From: Thiosymbion sp942492625
Lineage (GTDB): Bacteria; Pseudomonadota; Gammaproteobacteria; Chromatiales; Chromatiaceae
Assembly: GCA_942492625.1 (NCBI GenBank)
Contig: CALOFM010000005.1
Coordinates: 62,001 to 126,000, forward strand
Direction: 5' to 3'
Length of the DNA: 64,000 nt
The position numbers were made by a program, and so were the translations under genes. The notes beneath the pieces were generated by a model. It was given only the letters and a program-made list of their open reading frames with translations, made no database searches and was not told where the DNA came from. How positions within the stretch are numbered: the first letter of the stretch is position 1; every line of letters starts with the position of its first letter. This document shows positions 1 through 8,878 of the stretch, one piece after another.

Positions 1-232
1 CGTCCGCTTCGGGCCTCGGTGCGCTTCTGTCCACCCGTACTGTCAACTGTACGCTCTGGGCAAGCTGGGTCAGTGCGTCCGAGTCACCGCGCTCGATGCC
101 CAGGCAGGCGCCGATCAGCCCGAGCAGGCCGCTGCGGGTGGGAAAGAGGTTGGAAGGCCGGTAGTCCTCGAGGGTGTGTGTCCCCCACGCCTGCATGGGG
201 CCGTCCAGGCGCAGGATCAGAAATCGGGGCAT
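1..232 (-). CDS. cas5e: CRISPR-associated protein Cas5e (CasD), 5' part only
   Basis: This is the N-terminal 77 residues of Cas5e; the rest lies beyond the left edge of the window. The start ATG is at 230-232 and the protein opens MPRFLILRLDGPMQAWGT, the typical Cas5 RAMP N-terminus, followed by the RPSNLFPTRSGLLGLIGACLGI segment that forms the glycine-rich part of the fold. In type I-E systems Cas5e caps the 5' handle of the crRNA in Cascade. It starts 10 bases after the cas7 stop, so it is part of the same leftward operon. The identification is firm; the completeness of the gene cannot be judged. Confidence 0.93.
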   Translation of the reverse strand, partial: MPRFLILRLDGPMQAWGTHTLEDYRPSNLFPTRSGLLGLIGACLGIERGDSDALTQLAQSVQLTVRVDRSAPRPEAD

Positions 233-242
233 GACGACCTCC

Positions 243-1373
243 TCAATCCTTCGCGTCCGTGGCGATCCAATCCTCAAGCCGCTTGAGGCTGGTCCAGGCT
301 TCGGATGCGCCGAGTTTGACGCCATCGGCCAGGGCAAAGGCGCGCGCCTGCTCGTTGAGCCCGTATGCCTGGTTGACGCGGGACCAGTAAGCAGCAAGCC
401 CGTTGATGGACGGCTTCAGGTACCCGCCGTGGCGATCTCTTGTGACTGGCTCCTCAAAGGCATTGACCAGCGAGATGGGTTGGTCGGCAAAGCTCGCGAT
501 GGCGAAATCCGCCAGGTTGTGTGCGGCGAAGGACTGCTGCTTGGCCGAGGGGACGACGGTAGCGAGCAGGTGCAACGCGTGGCGGGCGATGTCCAGGGCC
601 TTTTGCCGCGATTCAGGAGTTTCGTCGGCCTCCATGTCAGCCAGAAGACCGAGATTGATCTGGAGTTGCCGCAGGTTGAGGCTCGCGTAGCGGTAAAAGA
701 CGCCCGCTGAGAACTGCTGGGTGTTGAGGTGGCCAGCGCCCGTCTCGCCGGCGTCTTGCGTCAAGTCGTCGACAGCGGTGAACCAGTCCACGTCTTGCGG
801 CTCGACAGCATGGGTGGTGATGGCGTGGGCGACTGCGAGTGCACCGTCCGCCGGCAAGTGGGTCATGAGTCCGCTCGTGGCCATCCGCCCGGACAGGGCG
901 ATGTCGACAGCCTTGGACATGGCCTCCCGGAATGGAGCCGCGTCTTTGTGGATGCGCTTTTCCAGCTTCTTCGAGTCGTCTCCTTCCGCCTCGATCAGCT
1001 CACAGACGTAAGCCACTTCCGCGATTGACCAGGGGGCAACCGCATCCGCGTCCGCGCCCTCGCCGATACCCTCCTTGCCCGACATGAGAGCCAGGGCCTT
1101 GCCGATCAGTTCTGCGTCAAAGCGGTCCTTCAGTGCCGGGACCAGGTGATGCTCGAGAAGACCGAGATCGCGGGTGCGCAAGGATGGTCCACCGAATTGC
1201 TCCTTGTAGTAATCGCTGAAGCGGATAGCCCGCTTGAGGGACTGGCTGGAGATTCGTACTCGGGTGGTGCCGCCGAAGACCGCGGTCTTCTGCATGTTCA
1301 TGTCGTCCCGGTTGAGGCAGGATGGGCTGTGTGAGATCAGAACGTGAAAGTTGACGAAGTTCCGGTCGTTCAT
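243..1373 (-). CDS. cas7e: Type I-E CRISPR Cascade backbone protein Cas7e (CasC/Cse4)
   Basis: This 376-aa protein is the crRNA-coating backbone subunit of Cascade, present in six copies in the known E. coli complex. The start MNDRNFVNFHVLISHSPS followed by CLNRDDMNMQKTA and the segment GTTRVRISSQSLKRAIR match the family's conserved N-terminus, and the length is normal. Its ATG overlaps the cse2 stop by four bases, which indicates translational coupling. A late Cas7 region with FAAHNLADFAIASFADQP is also typical. It acts in the cytoplasm together with Cse1, Cse2, Cas5e and Cas6e. Confidence 0.96.
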   Translation of the reverse strand: MNDRNFVNFHVLISHSPSCLNRDDMNMQKTAVFGGTTRVRISSQSLKRAIRFSDYYKEQFGGPSLRTRDLGLLEHHLVPALKDRFDAELIGKALALMSGKEGIGEGADADAVAPWSIAEVAYVCELIEAEGDDSKKLEKRIHKDAAPFREAMSKAVDIALSGRMATSGLMTHLPADGALAVAHAITTHAVEPQDVDWFTAVDDLTQDAGETGAGHLNTQQFSAGVFYRYASLNLRQLQINLGLLADMEADETPESRQKALDIARHALHLLATVVPSAKQQSFAAHNLADFAIASFADQPISLVNAFEEPVTRDRHGGYLKPSINGLAAYWSRVNQAYGLNEQARAFALADGVKLGASEAWTSLKRLEDWIATDAKD

Positions 1374-1819
1374 TGCTTGTCTCCTTTATCGAGCTTGTGT
1401 AGCGAAATGTAGTAATCCTCTACCAGACGGCGCTTTGTCTTCGGACCCCAGTAGTAAAGGGCACTGGCGATATCCAGCCACCCGACGTCGGCGTTAAGCT
1501 GCATGATCAGGCGCCTGAACTTCACAAGGTCGTCTGGTACTTTGGCGCGCGCGATCTGGATGATTCTGTCCTCTGCAATCTTGTCCGCGCACGCTGCACC
1601 GAATTTGCGGCTACCTTGAACGCGATCGCACCAGGGGACCAGGAACGCCAAGCGCAGTTGCTGCCGCGTCGGCCGTTCACCGGGAAAGAGCCGGTAGAGT
1701 CCGGGTGTGGTTCGCAGATCCTCCGGTGTTGAAGCCCGACGCAACTCGGCTCGCGCGCCCGACGGAAGATCCTCGAAGCGACGGTGAATATCCGCAAAGT
1801 CCGGTGGTGAAGCGGTCAT
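1370..1819 (-). CDS. cse2: Type I-E CRISPR Cascade small subunit Cse2 (CasB)
   Basis: This 149-aa basic, helix-rich protein sits between cse1 and cas7, the fixed position of Cse2 in type I-E operons. The segment ARAELRRASTPEDLRTTPGL and the C-terminal DVGWLDIASALYYW are characteristic of the small subunit, which stabilises the displaced DNA strand in the R-loop. It overlaps cse1 by four bases at its start and cas7 by four bases at its end. Sequence conservation of this family is low, so the call rests on both the motifs and the position. Confidence 0.93.
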   Translation of the reverse strand: MTASPPDFADIHRRFEDLPSGARAELRRASTPEDLRTTPGLYRLFPGERPTRQQLRLAFLVPWCDRVQGSRKFGAACADKIAEDRIIQIARAKVPDDLVKFRRLIMQLNADVGWLDIASALYYWGPKTKRRLVEDYYISLHKLDKGDKQ

Positions 1820-3318
1820 AAGCTTTCCTTGAGTTTTCTCAGGTCGGAATTGAGACTGCGCCGCGCCCAGGCGATGATGGGAATCAGCTCCGGCTTCATG
1901 GCGTAGGGTTCTGTCAGCTCTTCAAAAATTCTTCGACACTGCTCTGCCAGCCCATCGACGTAGACTGTACGGCGCGCGTTCCATTGCTCGAACGTAAGGC
2001 GGTCGGAGAAGGCATCCAGGATCATCGCCTCCGTTTGCGCGAAGAAGAGCTTCTCGGCCGTTTCGTGGATGGGAACGGCGATACCTGCCAGTCCCTTGTC
2101 CTTCTTTCCCTGAACGGCGAAATAGAGCTTGCCTCGTAGGGCCTTCTTCGCGGCCAGACCAAGTCGAACCAAATCGTCCAGCCGTCCTTCGTCGTCGTCC
2201 CAACCTTCCGCCAGGCTGATCAGTTCGTGACGGCGCTCCAATATGGAGGCCTGCTTATTGCGATAACCGCCCACCAGCAAATGAAGCGGGCGGATGCGAA
2301 GGACTTTGGCTTGGGTAACCGGTCCCGCGGGCCGGCTTCCTTCCTGCGCGCCTGGCGGTTTGCGAATCACCAACTCCGTCAGACGGGTCCAGGCCGGTGC
2401 CGATGTGGTGAAAGAGGAAAACTTGTATTCCGGCGCTCCCTTCTTGATCGAGATGTTCAGCGAGCCATACGGGTGTGGCCAGGTGCCTTCGAGCTGGAAG
2501 TTGAATTTCTCTTTGCGAAAGCCTTTGTAGACGGGACCCGCCTCTATTCCCAGCAGATCGCAGGAGGCCGCTTCTGCACTCGGGGTTAACTCCACGTGGG
2601 CCGGCTGCCAGAACAGTCCGCGGGCCAGACCGATTTCATTCCAACCGATCTTTGCCTTCTCCGCTATAGAGTCGACCCAGGTCGGGTGGTCTTGGGATAA
2701 GTCATGATTCCAATCAGGGAGCACTGCCTGAACCCGGTCGTACGTCAGGACGTTGCGCCAGATCTGTTGCCGCAGATCCGGCCCGTCCACCAAAGTCGTG
2801 ATCGGGGCACCGCCGCGCAGACTGCCTTTGAAACCTCCCCCGAAGCTGGGGCAGTTGACCGCCTGGTTGAACAGCGCGATTGCCACGACGGGGGCGGACA
2901 GGGCGGATACCTCGCCAACTTCGTTGAAGAAGCAGTGATTGTTGCCGTCCGGCAGACCGATCAGCAGTTTTTGGATCGGCGTGTCCTCCTTGGCCTTTAC
3001 TCCACGAGTCTGCATGAAGGGCTGAGTCGGGTGGTCTAGGTCAAACCAGTCGGCGCAGGGGGCGATGCCGCCATCGAATTCTGCGTCGGTAAGCGGGTCG
3101 TCCAAGCGATCAAGAAGCTCAACGTCCTCCTCAGGCAGGAACATGATCTGCGTCATGGAGACCAGTAGCTGCAGGCAGGCCAGTTCCATGTCATCCCGGG
3201 GCAGGCTAACGCGCCAACTTCCCGCGCTGCACAAAAGCTCCCGATAGGTGAGCAAACGAAATTCCCCTGCGCCGCCGTCCGAGCGCACGGGTATCCAGGG
3301 GACACTAAGCAGGTTCAT
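1816..3318 (-). CDS. cse1: Type I-E CRISPR Cascade large subunit Cse1 (CasA)
   Basis: This is the roughly 500-aa large subunit that recognises the PAM and recruits Cas3. I place the start at the ATG at 3316-3318, giving MNLLSVPWIPVRSDGG, the classic Cse1 opening (LL..PWIPV); longer in-frame versions run antisense-like into cas3 and have no family resemblance. The start lies inside the end of cas3, with a 14-base overlap. The segment FGGGFKGSLRGGAPITTLV and the later WTRLTELV fit the family. Length matches E. coli CasA (about 500 aa). Confidence 0.95.
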   Translation of the reverse strand: MNLLSVPWIPVRSDGGAGEFRLLTYRELLCSAGSWRVSLPRDDMELACLQLLVSMTQIMFLPEEDVELLDRLDDPLTDAEFDGGIAPCADWFDLDHPTQPFMQTRGVKAKEDTPIQKLLIGLPDGNNHCFFNEVGEVSALSAPVVAIALFNQAVNCPSFGGGFKGSLRGGAPITTLVDGPDLRQQIWRNVLTYDRVQAVLPDWNHDLSQDHPTWVDSIAEKAKIGWNEIGLARGLFWQPAHVELTPSAEAASCDLLGIEAGPVYKGFRKEKFNFQLEGTWPHPYGSLNISIKKGAPEYKFSSFTTSAPAWTRLTELVIRKPPGAQEGSRPAGPVTQAKVLRIRPLHLLVGGYRNKQASILERRHELISLAEGWDDDEGRLDDLVRLGLAAKKALRGKLYFAVQGKKDKGLAGIAVPIHETAEKLFFAQTEAMILDAFSDRLTFEQWNARRTVYVDGLAEQCRRIFEELTEPYAMKPELIPIIAWARRSLNSDLRKLKESL

Positions 3319-5902
3319 CCGTCTTCTCCAGTCCGTACTCGATCGAGTAGCGTAGCTTGTGTTTGGCGTCGGTCCACGCGGCCTTGTCCTCCTGGGACAT
3401 TTCAATGACGTAACGCCCGTCGTACAGGTCATCGTCAGAACGGCAGCCGTGAAGTCTATCCTCCCAACTCGCCGGAGCAGGCACGGTGTTGAGCAGCAGG
3501 ACCTCGGCTCGGTCACGCTCGTCGATGCCGACGATTGGCCTACCGTCGAGCAGGTGGCCGGCGGGGAGCATTAGTAACAGCGACAGGCTCATCTCGCCGT
3601 CACGGGTGAGGGAAGTGGCACGGCTGTCCTCGTCGCGAAACTCCGAGATGGTCATCGTGGTTAGCTGGCGCGCGCGCGCCGATGCCATACGGCAATCGTC
3701 TCTCCACGCCATGTGCTCTCCGATTACCTTTTCTGGCTCTTCATCCCACGGATCCTCTGAATATACGCTTTCGATCCAGCCCCGATATGCGTCCGGGAAG
3801 AATATGCTGGCGTTGTCGGCGAGCAAATGCTCTGTGCGCCAGAGCAGGCGTGTGTCACCGTAAATGAGTCCGTGAAGCCCGTAGTCGTCCGCCAAGATGC
3901 CCATTACGGTGCATTTCGGGCGTTCGTGACCGAGCGGGCGCGTGCGCTCGTGCCGATGCAGCCGACCAAGGCGCTGAAACAGCAGGTCCACGGGGCAAAG
4001 TTGAGACAGGAGCCAGTCGAAGTCGAGGTCCAGACTCTGCTCGATAACCTGGGTGGCGACCAGGATGCGGCCGGTGCCACGGTCCGCGTCCCGACCATAG
4101 CGCGCAATCACTTCGCGTTCCATTTCTTGCCGGTCGCACAGCCGGAAACGGGCATGAAAGAGATCGACCGGGATCTGCTCGGCCTTTTCTCTCAACAGGC
4201 GCGCGAGGCGTTGTGCGCTGTCTACGGTGTTCATCACGATGCCGACTAAGGCGCCGGTCCGCGCGGCGCCGATGATGCGATCCGATAGCGCATCGTCGGG
4301 AAAGGCATCTTCAAGCTTGCATAGCTCGACTCCCACCTCGCGCTCTTCGGGCTGTGCGGATGGGTGCAGGGTTAGCGGGGTCGCGCTACCTTGGCCCGCA
4401 ATCCAGAGCGCGGGATAGGGAGCATCGACCGGGCTCTCGCAGTCCCAGGCTTCTAGAAGGCTGCCACGCACTGCTGCCGGCAAGGTGGCGGATAGCAGGA
4501 CGGCACTGCCGCCAGTGGACTTTTGCCGGCGCAGGACCTCCTCCAGCAAGCCGTTCATATAGGCGTCGTAGGCGTGAACCTCGTCGACGATCAGCACCGA
4601 GCGGTTGAGGCCGAATCCGCGCACGAAGCTGTGCCGCACCGGCAGCACGGACAACAATACTTGGTCGACGGTGCAGACGCCGATCTGCCCGAGGAAGACG
4701 CGTTTTCGGCTGCTCGCCAGCCAGGCGGAGCACTGGACTCCGGCCTCTTCCTTCTTCTGCGCGGTGCTGGGCCGAGCGGCGTCCACCAAGCGCCGGAATT
4801 CCTCGTGAAAGTCACGATTGCCATGAGCGAGCACGACGTTTGAAGAGCCGTAGGCGCGCTCCGCGAATTTCGCCGCGCGAGAGAGCATCGCGTTCGCGGT
4901 GGCCTGGGTGGGCAGAGCGAAGACGATAGAGTCTGCCGTACCTGCTCCGAGGAGGCGCCATGCGTGGGCGAGCGCGGCCTCCGTCTTGCCGCTGCCCGTC
5001 GGGGCCTCGATGACGATGAGGCTGCCGCTAGCCGGGAGAGCGTCGACCAACGTCTGAACGCCTCGCGGTGTCTCGTCGGCCTTGAGCAGTGCGGAGACAC
5101 CGCCGCAGGGCATGGGGGACGCTGTCAGGCCAAAGCCCCGCAACGCGTCCTCCCGTTCAAGCTGTTCCGATGCCCGGGCCAGGTATTCGTCGGGCATCCG
5201 TTTTGGCGCTTGATACTCGAAAACGCCGGTGTTTGAGCCGATCCAATCGCAAAGGCTGCAAAAGCCGGCGAGCAGGTTCTTCCCTGCGCGGTCGCTCACG
5301 GGTGGCGTATCGGCAAGAGTCAGGCCGGCCGGTGTGAGGAAGAGCGCGGCGGCCTGTTCAACCCAGGCGCTCCGCGCCTCGGTGTCGTGACGTCTGATCT
5401 CTTCAGCGGCGTATCCGCGTTTGACTTTTTCGTCGTCCGGAGCGCAGATCGACCCGTGATGGCCGGTAACCGCGCCCAACCAGTCGCCGAATGCATTGAC
5501 GCTTCTTCGCCGCGTCGAACCAATCCAATCGGCGATCTCCATGTCCGCCTGCGCGTATCCGTCGCAACCGTGGTCGTAGGGTTGGCATCGGATTTTGCCG
5601 AGGTCGATCCCTGGCCACGACGCTGTAAGCGCATCGGGAGCCTTGATCTGGAAAAGCGCATGGAGCTTGCCGATGTCATGGAGGGCGACGAAGAACAGAA
5701 TCCATGCCCGAATCGCTTCCTCAGACTGGCTGGCGAAGACTGTAATAAAGGAGTGTCTTAGGGCTGGGGAGCAAGCCCAGAACGCTGTTGCGACTGCCGC
5801 GACGTCGAGAGAGTGGTACACGAAGGGATGCCACGTCGTACCGCCTGGGTATTCCGGATCGGCCTTTCCCCAATACCGAAAACAAACAGATGATGTGTCC
5901 AT
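3305..5902 (-). CDS. cas3: CRISPR-associated helicase/nuclease Cas3 (HD-DExH)
   Basis: This 865-aa protein unwinds and degrades target DNA after recruitment by Cascade. The N-terminal HD nuclease domain shows His30, the LHDIGK pair (His75-Asp76) and a TGHHG at about 147-150. The SF2 helicase part shows Walker A EAPTGSGKT near 299-307, the DEVH box at 440-443, SATLP near 471, then the ATQVIEQSLDLDFD and QRLGRLHRH motifs. All key catalytic residues are present, so the protein should be active. It is the first gene of the leftward operon; the 250 bases upstream (5903-6153) hold no credible gene and should contain the operon promoter. There is no cas6, cas1, cas2 or array in the window. Confidence 0.97.
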   Translation of the reverse strand: MDTSSVCFRYWGKADPEYPGGTTWHPFVYHSLDVAAVATAFWACSPALRHSFITVFASQSEEAIRAWILFFVALHDIGKLHALFQIKAPDALTASWPGIDLGKIRCQPYDHGCDGYAQADMEIADWIGSTRRRSVNAFGDWLGAVTGHHGSICAPDDEKVKRGYAAEEIRRHDTEARSAWVEQAAALFLTPAGLTLADTPPVSDRAGKNLLAGFCSLCDWIGSNTGVFEYQAPKRMPDEYLARASEQLEREDALRGFGLTASPMPCGGVSALLKADETPRGVQTLVDALPASGSLIVIEAPTGSGKTEAALAHAWRLLGAGTADSIVFALPTQATANAMLSRAAKFAERAYGSSNVVLAHGNRDFHEEFRRLVDAARPSTAQKKEEAGVQCSAWLASSRKRVFLGQIGVCTVDQVLLSVLPVRHSFVRGFGLNRSVLIVDEVHAYDAYMNGLLEEVLRRQKSTGGSAVLLSATLPAAVRGSLLEAWDCESPVDAPYPALWIAGQGSATPLTLHPSAQPEEREVGVELCKLEDAFPDDALSDRIIGAARTGALVGIVMNTVDSAQRLARLLREKAEQIPVDLFHARFRLCDRQEMEREVIARYGRDADRGTGRILVATQVIEQSLDLDFDWLLSQLCPVDLLFQRLGRLHRHERTRPLGHERPKCTVMGILADDYGLHGLIYGDTRLLWRTEHLLADNASIFFPDAYRGWIESVYSEDPWDEEPEKVIGEHMAWRDDCRMASARARQLTTMTISEFRDEDSRATSLTRDGEMSLSLLLMLPAGHLLDGRPIVGIDERDRAEVLLLNTVPAPASWEDRLHGCRSDDDLYDGRYVIEMSQEDKAAWTDAKHKLRYSIEYGLEKTDEPA

Positions 5903-6153
5903 GGGCGTGATTTACCTCCCAACCTTTTTCGCCGTATACCACGCCGGGTGGCTCATTCCGTGAGCCCGCAGCACCTGGACTCGACACTCCACTGTTCGAT
6001 GTTGTCCCTGGGGCTTTGGAGACCTGCTTGGTGTACGCGCGTCGCTTTCCACGACCGCTCGAATCGCCGGCAAGAGAGTAAGGAGCGGTTGTTTGACAAA
6101 CCAATGCATTTGACTACCGGCTGATCTATCTGCATTCACGGGAAATCCATGCA

Positions 6154-6396
6154 TTGACGACAATCACGCTTCGAATTTCCGACGAGTGCAACGCTGCACT
6201 GGCCGCCCTGGCCGCCGCCACGGAACGTTCCAAGTCATATTTTGCACTTCGAGCAATCGATGAGTACCTGAAGCTCAACTCGTGGCAGATCGATGCGATG
6301 CGCGATGGTACTTCTGAAGCGGCCGCCGGCCGCCTGATTGAGCATGAGGATGTCAAACAGCGCAGGGCGGCCAAATTGGCAGGTTCGATGGCCTGA
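6154..6396 (+). CDS. Ribbon-helix-helix antitoxin-like protein (CopG/ParD type), orphan
   Basis: This 80-aa protein starts MTTITLRISDECNAALAALA, followed by ATERSKSYFALRAIDEYL, the beta strand-helix-helix pattern of RHH DNA-binding antitoxins. The C-terminal tail is charged and would be the toxin-binding arm. Such proteins normally repress their own operon and neutralise a RelE/ParE-type toxin encoded just downstream. Here the sequence downstream is a decayed transposase, and no toxin reading frame is visible. The start is uncertain: TTG at 6154 fits the family N-terminus, but no good ribosome binding site is seen and CTG/ATC codons lie in frame upstream. Function as an antitoxin is inferred. 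Confidence 0.7.
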   Translation: MTTITLRISDECNAALAALAAATERSKSYFALRAIDEYLKLNSWQIDAMRDGTSEAAAGRLIEHEDVKQRRAAKLAGSMA

Positions 6397-6433
6397 GGCG
6401 ATATCTGTCAAATCATGTACCAGCTAGCTCTGC

Positions 6434-7520
6434 CTATGCCCCATAGATTCGCCTTGACCAGTCTTCTCGGAGAGAGAAGCCTACGCAGAGTAACCCCAAA
6501 TGCGTGAGGCCGCGACACATCAGTTGATGACCGGGAGGTGGGTCACCGCGGCGGTCAAGATAACCGCCGATGCGGGCGACTAAGCGCACGTCATCCCCGA
6601 GTCGAGCCGGGGGCGGAAAGTTTTTTTTGAGCGAATGCTTGCAGGACCTCGATCTCAAGATCGGAGAACAAGACGCTGACCGGGAGGTCGGGGCACTCTC
6701 GGCCCAACAGCGTCATGAGCATGAGACGCCAGGCAATGACCAGGCGGATGGCAATGGCGCGTTTCAAACGCTCGGCGGTCTCATGGCGCAGGGCTTCGAC
6801 ACGGCACCCGCTTTTGAGCACGCGATGCCAGTCTTCAATGCGCCAGCGCAAGCAGTACCAACGCAGGCACGTTCGGGCCTCTTGCAGCGACGCGATCGGC
6901 GCGGTGGAGAGTAAGCACCACGCGAAGGGTTCGACCCCTTGCGGCGGATCGGATTCGTGCACGTAGACGGCCCAGACCGACAGGGGTCCGTGCTTTTTAT
7001 GGGGTGCCGGTGGACGAAACTCGACCCGCCGGTAATGCAGGGTGACATGTGCCGTGCGCGCCGGGCGCCGGGACTTGGCCTTGTGCTTGCTCCGTTTCGG
7101 GCGAGCGCTTTGGCGCTCGACCTTAATGCTGAAACGGCCACGTTCCGGGCTGGCACGCAGGGAGTCGAAGAGCTGGAGGCTGTCAGTTGTGTTGCGGTTG
7201 TACTGGGCCCGCACCAACAGGTCGGCCCCGCCCCGCAGTCTGTCCGATGCAGGACCAATTCGCCGCCCGATAACAACTCCCACGATGGGTCTCGGTGTCG
7301 ATGAAGCTCTCCAGCAACCAAGGGCGAAGCGCATACTTCGCTTCGTAATCATCGGCGATTTGCCGCTGGACTCTGCCCAGCACCCGCGATGCAAGATTCT
7401 GGCACCCCACCTCGGGGCGAATCAGAAAACGACTCATCCCGACCACGCGATCCAAATGCCGGCGACGCGTCGCAATTTGGTACATAATTCTCGGGCAACC
7501 GCCTAAGGGGCGAGTTACGG
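6434..7520 (-). pseudogene. IS4-type transposase remnant with DruA-like (DUF4338) N-terminal part
   Basis: Three reading frames together recreate much of one transposase. The first (around 7520-7230) has SRFLIRPEVGCQNLASRVLG and ESFIDTETHRGSCYRAANW, typical of the DUF4338/DruA-like domain. A one-base frameshift near 7230 leads to the second frame with DLLVRAQYNR, WAVYVHE and the YxxRWRIEDWHRVLKSG (Y-R-E-K) signature of IS4 transposases. A second shift at an eight-A run (minus strand, 6621-6628) leads to PPARLGDDVRLVARIGGYL and DPPPGHQLMCRG, the family C-terminus. The N-terminal portion beyond about 7520 is missing. No terminal inverted repeats or target duplication were found. It is a dead element that may have removed a toxin gene. 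Confidence 0.8.
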
Positions 7521-7833
7521 CTTGGAAGTCGTCTCTGATTTCGAAGTGTGGCCTTGCCGTCCTTGGGCGACTGAACCCCGGGGTCCCGGGGTCCCACCCG
7601 GGGCGACGGCTTTGCGGAGATACGGCAATCTTTGGTGAACCGATGAGCTTGCTCGAAAGCTTTGTCAAGCAGCGTGCACGTCCCGTCAATGGCTTCCGTG
7701 TCCCGGCAACGGCCGTCTGGTCGCGGGAGAAACAGCAAAGCTATTCCGCCGGACGAAGCCATACGGCGCAATACGCCTGCGGCTGTTGCGCCCTACCCGA
7801 GCTATTGCGCTCAGGGCCTGACGTCGGTAATTG
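7521..7833. other. Intergenic stretch without a credible gene
   Basis: Between the transposase remnant and the aldolase stop codon I see no reading frame with recognisable protein features. The minus-strand open frame reaching 7771 continues from the transposase relic but carries no family motif. It may contain degraded DNA from the transposase 5' end. Confidence 0.5.
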
Positions 7834-8472
7834 TCAACCCCTGCCAGCTGCCTGAATCAGCGTAAGAAGCCGACGCGCTATCTCTTCGAAGTCGCCCGGC
7901 TCCAGCATAGCGGGCCGGAACACGCTGCCCCCGACCGCCACCGCCGATGCGCCATGATCGAAATAGGATTGGACGTTTTCGGGATTGACGCCGCCGCAGG
8001 CCAGGAGCCGGATATCACGGAAGGGGCCTTTGATTTCGCGCAGATACCCGGGCCCGAACGCGCTCGCCGGGAAGAGCTTGACCATGGTGGCGCCGGCCCG
8101 GTGAGCGGCGAGTATCTCCTGTGGAGTCAGTGCGCCCGGGAACACGGGTATGCCGTTCGCCACGCAATACTGGACGACTTCGGGGATCAGGGTCGGCGAG
8201 ACGATGAACTGCGCACCGGCATCCAAGGCGGCTCCCAGCTCGGCCAAGGAAAGCACGGTTCCCGCCCCTACCGACAGTCTCCCTCCTGATGCCCGGATCA
8301 GACGCCGAATGAGCCCTGGCGCACCCTTGGTGTTCATGGTGATCTCCAAGGCTCTCAGCCCCGTGGGGACCACAGCCTCGACCAGCGGCTCGATGGCTTG
8401 CTCTCGTATCCCTCGCAGGATGCCGAGAAAGGGGCTGCTCGCAAGTGGGTCAATGAAGATTTCCGCCGGCAT
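7834..8472 (-). CDS. eda: Bifunctional KDPG/KHG aldolase (2-dehydro-3-deoxy-phosphogluconate aldolase)
   Basis: This 212-aa protein belongs to the class I KDPG/KHG aldolase family, which cleaves 2-keto-3-deoxy-6-phosphogluconate to pyruvate and glyceraldehyde 3-phosphate through a lysine Schiff base. The motif GATMVKLFPAS carries the Schiff-base lysine, GLRALEITMNT carries the general-acid glutamate region, and GAGTV and LLACGGVNPENV form the phosphate-binding end of the TIM barrel. Length is normal. No Entner-Doudoroff dehydratase or sugar operon lies nearby, so the physiological substrate (gluconate route, hydroxyglutarate or a related keto-deoxy sugar acid) remains open. Confidence 0.92.
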   Translation of the reverse strand: MPAEIFIDPLASSPFLGILRGIREQAIEPLVEAVVPTGLRALEITMNTKGAPGLIRRLIRASGGRLSVGAGTVLSLAELGAALDAGAQFIVSPTLIPEVVQYCVANGIPVFPGALTPQEILAAHRAGATMVKLFPASAFGPGYLREIKGPFRDIRLLACGGVNPENVQSYFDHGASAVAVGGSVFRPAMLEPGDFEEIARRLLTLIQAAGRG

Positions 8473-8552
8473 TCCACGACCTCTTCAGAATGTTCTTCGG
8501 ACTATACTATCGCTGCCATTGGTCGGAGCAATTGCAGCGGAGAACCAACGCC

Positions 8553-8780
8553 ATGAGCAAACCCGAATCGGACCCTGACCTGGACATGCGGCTGAGCGAA
8601 GCCTGCGCCCGGCGTGATGAGCTACGGCGGTCGCTGCTCGCCATGAATGGAGGCAATCAGGATCTCTATGCCGGCATGGGCCGCAATGAAGGGTATGACA
8701 GTACGCTCTGCGCATTGCGGTCCGAGCAGGCACTTATCGAAGAGCTGAGCCTCGCCCAAGACGGGGATTCGAAGACCTGA
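8553..8780 (+). CDS. Small hypothetical protein
   Basis: This 75-aa acidic protein begins MSKPESDPDLDMRLSEACARR at the ATG at 8553, about ten bases after a GGAGA ribosome-binding-like sequence. The predicted structure is mostly helical (ACARRDELRRSLLAMNGG). It lies alone on the plus strand between two minus-strand genes. I do not recognise a family. Codon use and the ribosome binding site make it plausible but not certain. Confidence 0.5.
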   Translation: MSKPESDPDLDMRLSEACARRDELRRSLLAMNGGNQDLYAGMGRNEGYDSTLCALRSEQALIEELSLAQDGDSKT

Positions 8781-8878
8781 GGGTAACGGCCCCCTGTTCC
8801 GGCTTATCTTTATCGGATCGGGATCTTGGGGATGCGCTTTTGCCATCGTCCAGCACCGGAGTACGGCGCCGATTCTCC

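Noticed and set aside
1..6400. CRISPR repeat array near the cas genes
   Set aside because: No direct repeats of about 28 bases with regular spacers occur in the window; the array would be left of cas5.
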